In this document: in pieces, positions 32,645 through 64,000 of the stretch
Numbering within the stretch: the stretch's first letter is position 1
How the letters are laid out: each line of letters opens with the position of its first letter
NCBI GenBank assembly: GCA_946811695.1
Contig: OX328124.1
Location: 34,370,203-34,434,202 of the forward strand
Direction of reading: 5' to 3'
DNA length: 64,000 nucleotides
Origin: Gonocerus acuteangulatus
Taxonomy: Eukaryota > Arthropoda > Insecta > Hemiptera > Coreidae
The notes under the pieces: model-generated
Database searches by the model: none
Told to the model about the DNA's origin: nothing
Seen by the model: only the letters and a program-made list of their open reading frames with translations
Translations under genes and position numbers: made by a program

Positions 32645-32923
32645 CCTGCCAATCTTAGGGTAAGGCCATCGAATGAACCATTTTCATTTTTGGGATCTTT
32701 GCGACTTGGAATCGGCTTTACGACGTATCGCGGCATTTCACATCGGGGATTCCTGATGCCTGGAATGGGCAAGGCCCGCTTAAGCGGCCTACCCCGTATT
32801 TATTAATACAATTTTTTTTTTTTTTTTAACATCCTGGGTTCATATTTAGTAAATGCCCCCCAGACTCCCAAATATACATTAAAAAAATTCCAACATAGCT
32901 AGCAAAATGTGCCCGTTAAAGGG
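32094..32923. mobile_element. piggyBac-like MITE flanked by TTAA
   Basis: 830 bp. The left terminus TCCCTTAACGGGCA and the right terminus (as its complement) CCCTTTAACGGGCA match at 12 of 14 positions. TTAA lies directly outside both ends (32090-32093, 32924-32927), the piggyBac target signature. A ~25-bp motif around GGGCAAGG..C.G.TTAAGCGGC occurs three times (left end near 32101, inverted near 32258, direct near 32765). There is no transposase frame. The left end is 62 bp after the last recognised CFAP92-like exon. Confidence 0.8.
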
Positions 32924-32927
32924 TTAA

Positions 32928-35900
32928 ATCTTCTGTTCGAATGCACAAATAAATCTTCACATAAAATAAGTCTGTCGCACAGGGTCTGCAAAATTGTGGC
33001 CAAATTTCTGAAAAAATTGATAAACTTACCTACATTATGTGGTATGTCAGAAGCATTTTTTAAGATCCCTTTCTGATTATTTGTAAACAAGTTGAGCAAG
33101 GGATTATGTGGAGGATTAGGAACACGGCTATATATCACACACAACTTTAAGTAAATAAATATTCTGCAAGAACCAGTAATTTGACTTTCTGTCTAGGTTG
33201 CCTTTTCTGTAGAGTGTGCGCTATATATAAGATATCATTACAAATGTTTTTGCTTATTAACCCATTCTCTACCGTTGACTGGGCCCTGTGTACTTTTGAC
33301 TTGTGTATAATTTGGAGAAAACCTGGACCCCAAGTACCGAAGACTTGTCCAGAAGAGCTCCTTGTATCTCTCGCGATTTTTCTCTTCTCATTTCTTGACT
33401 TTAGAGCTATCTAGCGTTATCTGCGTGTGCTATTTAGGTGTACATAAAAAAAAATAAATAAATAAGTTTTTAACTCCACCGGTGTTGTTTCCAAAGCCAT
33501 GGTTAAAAAAGGAGGATTGGAAAATTTGCCAAGGTTATTGATTATGTACTTCACTTGTTTATTATTCATAACATATAGGATAAATGGTAAACAGAAAAAC
33601 TTTTCTTTTTTACATGCATACGATATATTTTGTATTTTTTTTTGTATATATACATAGTTATTTAACTCAAGATAAATAAAAATTAATAATGATAGTAAAC
33701 AAAACAAAAATCAAAATGATAAAAGACAAGCTTTAATTAGGTGAGAACGCTTGTAGTCAAGGACTATAAGCAAGAGTAGCAAAAGTATTTCATACAGGGG
33801 GCCCGAGGCTGGGTGCGATTATCCCATACAGGAGAACCCTTCACCATGCATGCACTTTTCTTGGTACGGGAAAGATTAAAATATAAATTGTTTAAAAAAA
33901 CAAATGAATTTGGAAAAGATAAATCTCTAAGCAACAAGTTTTATTGTTAGAATAAAAAAATGAAAAGGGGATTTTGAAATAATCTCAACATGAACTGTAG
34001 TACCTCTTTATTTGCCTATATTCATGCACAATCAGGAAACATATATTACATTTATTATGTACAACATCAATAGCTTAAAATTATTACAATATTGCAAATA
34101 TTTTGTTCCGTACCTATAATTATGAACCTTCATCTATGAAAGGCAAACTAAACAGCAATTCCTTGCATATTTAATTTTTAACCATGCTTTTTGCCCTATG
34201 ATATTATATTTACATTGTTCCCCTAAAAATAATTCTGACTCAAAGCTGTTTTTTTTTTGTTTTGTTTTTTTAATAAAACGCACCTTATGATGTCCTCATT
34301 ACTCCTCAATGAGTAATTAAATCAATTGATGCTAAATAATTTAAAACATAAAAAAAAAAAAAAAAGGAATGTATTTAAAGGCTTTATTTTGGACATTTTG
34401 TACCAAAAGAACAAAATGATTTAAGCAGATTGTTTGAAAACTACGTCTATACTTACGTCTAATATTTTAAAGAATTAATTTCAATAAGTTTTATTGTTCT
34501 CTGCTTTCAGTCATGACTTTTTCATGACTCAAAACATAATTTTTAAGAAAGCATCTTTCTTTATTTTCAGAATCTCCTAACTTTATTTACTTATACAAAC
34601 ATTAGTTTTATTATGAATCTCTAAATTTTAAAGAGAACAAACTAAATAATGAGGTATAAAAGTGAGAATGACCCTGTTTACAAATGCAGGAGGGCAGACA
34701 AAATTTAGAGGCAGGTCTTGTCAATTCTACACAGTGGAAAATATCTTACCGCCTCAACTACTTTCATTTGATTCTTTATGAATTTTTTTTTTGCAAAAGG
34801 ACAAATAGAAAGAGCTTTCTTATTAACATAATAATTTTATTCCTAAGATATATGATTAACAACAATTACACTTTAATTAACTTTATTTCAAAGAAGACAA
34901 ATAAATGTGGAAACATTTTCATAACCCAGATTTAAAAAAAAAAATGAAAATATTTTATGCAACGTTACTATATTTATGCAATACAAGCATATTAGGCTAT
35001 AATAAACATCAGACTAAACACCCCGACTTGTAAATAGTTTCATGAATTATCATCAGCATAAAAAAATTATATTTCAATATAAATAAAAAATTATTTCGTA
35101 GGCCAGTGATTGCTTTATTTTATTATATTATGGTTGTTGTTAATGATGATTGCAATGAATTGCTTAATCAAATAGGAAATTCATTTAGATTAAATTCAGC
35201 CTATACAGATTCTCGGTTAATAAAACAGTACAATCAATTTATAAATTGACTCAATAAATAATAATAGCACACAATGAAATCACAATAGGCTTTAAGATTA
35301 TTGGCAGTATGAAGTTAAAATTTACCTCTAGTATAAAACTTATTATACAAATTACAGTATTTTTAATACATTAATTTGGAAAATTGAAGCTTCTTTTTCT
35401 AAAAAAGCCTTGTGTATACAAGGGATTTTTGTAAATTGTTTGGTTTGTAGTAGGTACCATCCCTCTTTCTAAACGTTCATCATCAGATCACGAAGAGAGC
35501 CTTACTAGTTTCTGTATGCACAACATAGTTTTACAATTAAATCCGTACATCCATAGCACAAGAAGAGGAATTAATATAATATAAAAAATAATTTTTATGA
35601 AATACTTAGTGATGTAATCAATTAAATACAGTTAAGAAAAATAGTGCAAGTCAAATATTTGTAAAACTTTACATTAAATAAATCTCAGTATTCATAACAT
35701 TTGTAGATAATCCTGTTATTTTATCAATATATAATTTCTATATCCTTTAGTTTTTATTATAAAATAAATCAATATCCCAACTGATTTAAATAAAATATAT
35801 ATTTATATTTCAAATATTTTAATGGACAGTTCTGAACAGTAATACTGGGGTCCAGGCATCTTAAATAATGTATTACAGCTTACTACTTAAAACTGACTAT

Positions 35901-36446
35901 AAAAATTAACTCATTAAAGAATGCATTATGACTAAAGAAGCAAACTTATCATAGGTTACACTCCTTTTGGGATTTGGAAAACCCTTTCATATCCTGAGTA
36001 TTAAAGTATTTTTTTTCTTTTTTCTGTCAGACAGAAAGTGTCTATTAAAAGAATAAAAATTACAAAAAAAATATAAATAAATTAATAAAATCCTCAATAT
36101 TTAGCTGATAAATTAATTACAATATGATCAAAATAAATTTACAATAAATAAATAAGTGGTTTAAATATGTATTTATTAAAATTAATGCTATGATTTATTT
36201 TTGTTTCAGCTTTAGATAAGTATAAAAAATGGAATTCCAGAAGAAACAATTGTGCAATGTGATATAAACAAAATAATAACATAAAAAAATATTTATATAT
36301 ATACCCAAAGTATGTAAATCAATTATTAAAAGAAGAAAGACTAGATTATTTCTTATAAACAAATGACTACTCCTACAAAGAGTTTCAATATGTCCATAAT
36401 GAACAAGATTCATACATTTACAAAACTAAAAAGAGATGGAAAAAAG

Positions 36447-36497
<51 letters not shown>

Positions 36498-37013
36498 GTT
36501 TAAATAATAATTTTATCACAAATAGAAGTGAAAATGAGTTACAATATTACTATTTATTCATTTTGGTATACTTTTTCCTAAGTGTATTGTAGCAGCCATT
36601 CCTCAGAAGAGCCCGCAACATTTCTCAAGAGAAATTATTCCCCATTCAGAATAACACATTTATTTCAATGAAAACTTTGGTTTCGCTAAGAAAACTATCT
36701 CATTTATGTTATTTAGAAACTAAACTTGAAAGAGGATATTCACAAATACCTCAGTCTTTTAAGTAAATACATTCACTCAGCATTTTTATGCCACGACTCT
36801 TACATAACAACTTTTAATATACAATTTTATTTAATTATTTTTTACACGCTTTTCCTTATTTTAAGACAGTCGCTCTGCAAAAAAACTTTGTTTTATTACT
36901 AATACAGCAAGCAGTTCTACTGTCTCAGTTTAGGAAAAGCACAGCTTGGATAATGGGTCAAAAATAACACACAGAGAAGTCAGTTTTCAAAAAAGGAAAA
37001 AAATTGACACATT
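32928..37013. other. AT-rich region between the two convergent genes
   Basis: Should contain the last exon and 3' UTR of the CFAP92-like gene (plus) and the 3' UTR of the fasciclin gene (minus). The only terminal-exon candidate seen is 34571-34624 (TTTTCAG acceptor, phase 0, 17 residues, TAA), which is too short and low in complexity to be convincing. An (AT)n microsatellite lies at 36450-36494. Confidence 0.4.
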
Positions 37014-58895
<21,882 letters not shown>

Positions 58896-61305
58896 CTGAA
58901 GCAAATTTAATTCATAAGATTTAAAACTTAAAAATACATGTTAATAGATTACTTTAAAATTATAAATAACAAATCAATATTTTAAAAATTCAGTTTAAAC
59001 TGTTTTAAAAAAAAATGGATTGCTCAATTTAGTACATTTAACAAGAAGTAAACATGACAAAATAAATATCTACGGATAAATGTAATTTTTTCCATTGTAA
59101 TAATTTTCAATAATGACTTAAAAATGTCGAATTATTCTTATTCATAGACAAGATTGATTATTGTTGAAAACTCTTACATTTAAAATTCTTCAATTTCTCA
59201 CTAATATCCGTTATTAGGTGCTCTACGTGTTTCATGTCATCAGAAGCCGCTTCTAGAAGAAACTACTCTATAATTCTATTCAAGCCTTAACCTATAATAA
59301 ACCTCCACATATACTACATCCAGACTAATAAAATAAATATTGTTTTTATCAATCAGCTCTTTAGAATTGATATTATCCTGGTAAGAAATCAATTTACAGA
59401 GAAAGCCTTCGACATCAAAGAAATATCCAAATATCTGGAAATAGATTTTTAACCATGATAATATCGATTCTACACAGCAGATTGATACAGCTATATTTAT
59501 TTTATTAGTCTGGACATGGTCTTACCTGTGAAAGTACGTCCTAGGTTAATGCTCAATTGATACGTATAAAGAGGTGCGAAACATGTAGAACACCAAATAA
59601 AGGATATTAGTGAGAATTTAAATTGTTTTAAATATTGGAACTTCTGTCATTTTTAAAATAAATTATAGATAAAAAATGATCACAATTATATGATAATAAC
59701 CAAGATGTATCACGGTGTCTACTACTTTTTTGGAAGCCAATTTTCTGATTTTAAAGGCAAATTTCGTGCCAAATAAAAAGAAAATAATTTCATTTAAAAA
59801 GAAAAAACCTAATCTTTTAGATTAAAATTCGCTGTAACCTTACACGGATTACATATCTATAAACATACAATTTAAAACTGTTTAAAATGTGCATCATATG
59901 ATAAAGAGGATAGTTACTTTAATTTTAAAAGTGAAGAAACAATGGTACTGAACATTTTAGAATGACTATGGAATCTCAAAAAATTCAAACAATGGTAGCA
60001 GAATTCAAACTTTCAAAAATATTACTAACTAAATATTTGGCAATGTACATAATTTAGTAAATTAAAGAGTACATAATTTCAATATTAAAGTCTGCAAGAA
60101 AAAGCATTAAAAATATATGTAAATAATGGATAATTGATGTGAAAAATGCAACAACAAAGGAATCAAACAGAGAAGGGGATGGGGAGACAGATAGAATTGA
60201 GTCACCCCACGAAAACGGCGACAATTACGAATGCGCAGAAGTCCTCAGATTATGATGAGACTTCTGTAAACTGAAATTTTGAGACGTGGTATGAAAGTAT
60301 TTTGTCAATATAAGGGCTGCCTTCTGCAGGATGTTTCCTATGTCATAATTGACAGCCAGTTGACATTTCTTTTTCAGTAAGATAACTGTTATTTTTTGTC
60401 CAAGTTGGTTTGTCAGTTTTTGTGACCAGATATTTTCATCTACTATTTGTTTTAATAAATTGTCTTACTTATTTAATATCAATAAAGAAAAAAAAATAAA
60501 TATGATGTGACTTTTACTAATGATATGAGGTGATGACTTTCAAAATGGGTCCATTTTATCATCAAATTAATTCATTTTCCAAAAACTTTTTTTTCCCTCA
60601 TAGCAAAACTTTTTTTTTTTTTTAAATTCATTAAATATCATCAAAAATAAAAAAAATGAATGTTACTGTGGCCTCATAAATATTAATTTCCTAAAGGAAT
60701 TTTACTAGCTTAGACGTTTTTTGTGTCTCTTGAATAGCTTATCGATTTGGACATATCCTTTTTTGAAAGTCGATGCCTCATATGATCAATGAAATAATGG
60801 TTTAAATATTACTTAAATAAATTGGGGCAGCAACACTAATTCTAATGAAACTTTTCTTTGTTTTTTTCTTCCATGAGATTTCCTATTTTTCTCATTGGCA
60901 CTTTTGTTGATGGTGGCATGATGGTTGATGTATTCTTGTGGATTTTGTACATATCAAGATACTTTTAAGGGCTTTTTAATCATCAGGTTGAATTGTTCAA
61001 TCCCTCCGATGATGTATATTTACACTTAGCACTTTCATGGATAACTACAAATCATCCCATGATTTTGGGGATAACTCCCCAAAACTTTTTTTTTTTTTTT
61101 TTTTTTTTTATGATAACCTTTGGCAAAATTATATCTGGCTTTAAAAATGTATAGCTTATGAACATGGCGTCTTATCAAAAAATAGTGTCACACCTCAGAC
61201 AATATTATAACAAATATGTATGGCACTTTTATAATGAAATCAGTTTAGTAGATCTTGAGATATCTTGCACATTGAAGAAAGTAGTTTCAAATATGGAGGT
61301 TTAAA
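58896..61305. other. Upstream intron of the fasciclin gene
   Basis: The exon for the part before FAS1 domain III was not found. A possible Penelope-like end (GAGGTGCGAAACATGTAGAA at about 59575, then AATAAA) is present; otherwise AT-rich with homopolymers. Confidence 0.35.
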
Positions 61306-61550
61306 GCCAACGGAATATACCGGTTTCCTTTGGTCACTGAAGTTAAGTAACGTCGGGCATGAATAGTACCTGAATAGGTGACCGATCCCACAGAAATACA
61401 CATATTTATATTAATATAAAAAAAAGTGACATTTTATTTATTTTTCCTCTTGTGTGTCGAAAGATTATTGAAAAAAGAAAATAATAAAAGATGCTTGGTG
61501 CCATTGGCCATAGCAGTCGACGCACCATAATAATAATAATAATAAAAAAT
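61306..61550 (+). mobile_element. SINE with 5S rRNA-derived head
   Basis: GCCAACG at 61306, then GGTCACTGAAGTTAAGTAACG and TCGGGCATGAATAGTACCTG and AATAGGTGACCGATCC match the 3' two-thirds of animal 5S rRNA, with a deletion after GCCAACG. The tail at about 61497-61530 (GGTGCCATTGGCCATAGCAG, TCGACGCACC) resembles the tail of the type B SINE, and an (AAT)n run ends the element. It is a SINE3-type element or a 5S pseudogene beside a SINE tail. A similar tail is at about 62008-62045. Confidence 0.75.
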
Positions 61551-62316
61551 AAAAATAAAAGATGCTAAATTCCCTAGGCCTTTTTGCCATTTTCATTCTG
61601 GACATTCGTTCAACAGCTTAAAATTCTACTGTTTTCTAATTATTTAAATCTAGGTTATTTTGTATAGATGAATAAGTAAATTGAAAATTTACAGATAATA
61701 TAAAAAACACCAACTGCTCCTTTTTTAAAATCAAAATGTACTAAGGATTATTTATATAAACAAAACAAGGCAAGCCATGCAAGCTAAGTTCAATTCGTCC
61801 AAGATTTTCAGTAAGCATACAGATATTCAGAGTTGATGCATCTAAAATAAATATAATATTGTATAAACTAAACATTCCTTACAAAATTTTAATTAAATAT
61901 GATTGAACAAATTATTCAAATGATTGAAGAATTTGAAAATATCCCATGATTATCAATTACTATTTATTTTTTAAAAAATGATCAGAATATAAAGAAGTAA
62001 TTATAATGGCCTAGTTGTCCAAGTGCCGTAAAAAAAAATAATAATAATAAAAAAATTTAAAGAAGTAGACTTGAACAAAACGCCTATCATTCTCATATTT
62101 TTTTAAACATTTCCCATCAAGTTAATATTTATTAAGAGTTTCATCCTGTTTCACTTCACAATTGTCTTGTTCAAAACTTTGGTCTTTCAATATTAGTATT
62201 AAAATCGCTTAAAGAAGAAAATGATTAGTTACTGAGCTAGATGATTTGTAACAGATTGAAACAACTGTTATCAAAATCTCAAAATAAGAACAAAGGAACA
62301 TAAAAATAGGCCAGAT

Positions 62317-62870
62317 TCTGAATTTCGACAACACTGGCCCTCAGCAGGACACAGCGAGGCTGACCGCTTACTGTTCATTTTACATTGCTGGAAGAAGTCT
62401 GCACAGATGGACATTCTAGAAAGTATTGAGGCACTTATGGATAACATCATCAGTCCATGTAATTTAAATAAAAGGACGGATACGTTTCAAACTGATATGC
62501 TGAGTCATGTCTCTGTACAGGCCCTCACCCTTCAGTCAGCCCTTAGCTGTCAAGCTGAACTCATTATAAGGTGAGTCGCTCTCCTCAACTTTATTTCATT
62601 TTAATCATGATTATTGTTTTTTAATTTTTTCTGTTTATGTATTGACAAAACACAAATATTGTGATTATTTATTTATTATTTTATGTGTAGTTTTATGAAC
62701 ATTTTAATATTAAGATGTATGCTATTATGCAACAAAATATTTTTATGTATTTATTTTGTCACAGCTCTGAAGATGTTTGCAGGAGCTTCTGAAAGCGCTT
62801 AGCATGAAGAATAAAATTTGTTGATAGTGAAGGAATTGAAAATATTTCATTTTCCTGGATACTGATATTA
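62317..62870 (+). pseudogene. Penelope-like element, C-terminal remnant
   Basis: A plus-strand frame reads SEFRQHWPSAGHSEADRLLF, then ILHCWKKSAQMDILESIEAL and CNLNKRTDTFQTDML. The 'H..S...H......ILHxCxKxxxMDxLExxE' layout is like the end of the Penelope protein. At about 62768 a GAAGATG...GAAAGCGCTTAGCATGAAGAATAAAA stretch matches the terminal repeat type of these elements. The core RT is missing. Confidence 0.55.
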
Positions 62871-62899
62871 TGATTCCAAATGTCTTACAACACTTGTAC

Positions 62900-64000
62900 A
62901 AAATAGCAGGCCTTATTTGACTGCTTGTTGGCATACCATTGGATATTATTTGAATTGAAACCAAGATGCATAGCCAGTGAGTATGAGCTAACCGTGGTTC
63001 AGAGAATAATGGAAAAACAGTAAGGAGGAATGCCTTGTTGGAAGCTGGATTACCCACATCTATGAAAGAGGGGGCAGCTTATATTCCACATATATATCTT
63101 CTCCCTATCAGCGAGAATGGGTGTGTTTTGGTAAGAATGGACTTAAAGTAGCATACAAAAGTATTTAAAAGATGAAGTTATTGTTTTAAATCTATTGATG
63201 ATGACCCCTTACCATCAAGAACAATATCCATTAATTTAATGTTTTAAAAAAAAATAGGAACTGTCTAACTAAATTAAAAATATTTCAATCGCTTTAACTG
63301 ATATCAATAATTCAGGTTTTATTTTTTTTTGGTTGAATTTAGATATGTCAACCTTTGAGGCCACTAACGCAATAATTGAGTTAGTGAATTTGTTTTACAA
63401 AAAAATGATGCTAATAAACAAACAAACTTCAACAAACTCTTTGATACGCTTCGCACTAGTATTTCTACAGTGACACAATTAAAAAATCTGTGTTTTTCAG
63501 TTATGACTATGAAAGACTTGGTAAATATCTCTTTACCAACCATTAAAACTGCATATACCTAGCTTCATAGCTTATACACCAGAGGGCACTTGTGTTACTT
63601 CCTGTCTTAATGCTATGCCCCCTACATAGGCAAGACAATATACTGACACATTTTCAGTCGAGTTTTATTTTGACCTGTGTCTCTTTTGAAATACTAGTGC
63701 GACATCACACATTTTGGGCTCAATTATGGTTTCAGTTTTGCAAATATTAGTCTCCTCTTAGTTTTATTTATTTATTTATTAGTAAAATAACTTTAGAAAT
63801 AAAAAAAATCAGAAGATTATATTTTTGATTATTAAGTATCTGTTTGATTAATCAAAAACAAAAAATAATGAGAAGGTGACCTCCATTTATTTTTCAGTAG
63901 CTCAAATTTATAAGTACAAAAAATCACCGAGATCTTTGCATTCTGAGAAGCACAAAAATAATTTAAAACTGGGATGAATAAATCTTAATGGGCCATTAAA
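62900..64000. other. AT-rich end of window
   Basis: Presumably fasciclin intron or upstream region; nothing recognised. Confidence 0.4.

Noticed and set aside
34571..34624. Terminal exon of the CFAP92-like gene
   Set aside because: Phase and acceptor fit, but 17 low-complexity residues are no evidence of coding.

Overview
The window is nuclear DNA of an animal with intron-rich genes, very AT-rich spacers and a dense load of transposable elements, most likely an arthropod. The arthropod reading rests on a fasciclin-I-type gene with a micro-exon and a GPI-like tail, I/R1-type LINEs with RNase H domains, Penelope-like remnants, SINE families and a multi-copy transposase family known to me mainly from arthropods. 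The species cannot be fixed by eye.

Four host genes are supported by reading-frame-consistent exons. (1) 3122-3540, minus strand: the first three exons of a RAD51-paralogue-like gene (best fit RAD51D), running off the left edge. (2) 3657-4610, minus: an intronless CDC123, only 116 bp upstream of gene 1 and in the same direction. (3) 11505-32031, plus: thirteen consecutive exons of a CFAP92/KIAA1257-type gene with a DUF4550-like start, a C2-like region and a conserved C-terminal half; its first and last exons were not found. (4) 37014-58895, minus: the last six exons of a fasciclin I gene, covering FAS1 domains III and IV, a 24-nt micro-exon and a terminal exon ending in a GPI-anchor-like tail. 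Its upstream exons lie beyond the right edge, so genes 3 and 4 converge.

Mobile DNA fills most of the rest. 1-2900 holds LINE and Penelope-like debris. 5258-11039 is a near-complete I-type LINE with an intact 1225-residue ORF2 but an ORF1 broken by a 317-bp insertion that is mostly a perfect copy of part of its own ORF2. Introns of the CFAP92-like gene hold a 742-bp near-perfect palindrome, a hAT MITE with a perfect 8-bp target duplication, a 17 x 40-bp minisatellite, several nested SINEs and other MITEs. A piggyBac-like MITE lies between genes 3 and 4. Introns of the fasciclin gene hold a 2.65-kb DNA transposon with TIRs, a 3-bp target duplication and one frameshifted transposase gene; an 820-bp MITE; a hAT fold-back element; a decayed R1/I-type LINE with (TA)n on both sides; a 5S-rRNA-derived SINE; and Penelope remnants.

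The most notable items are the self-templated insertion in the LINE, the transposon of unclear superfamily at 37596-40247, the LINE sitting between TA microsatellites, SINEs with tRNA-like and 5S-like heads that appear to share one tail, the 40-bp array whose every unit looks like a tiny exon between splice sites, and the tight CDC123/RAD51-like gene pair.
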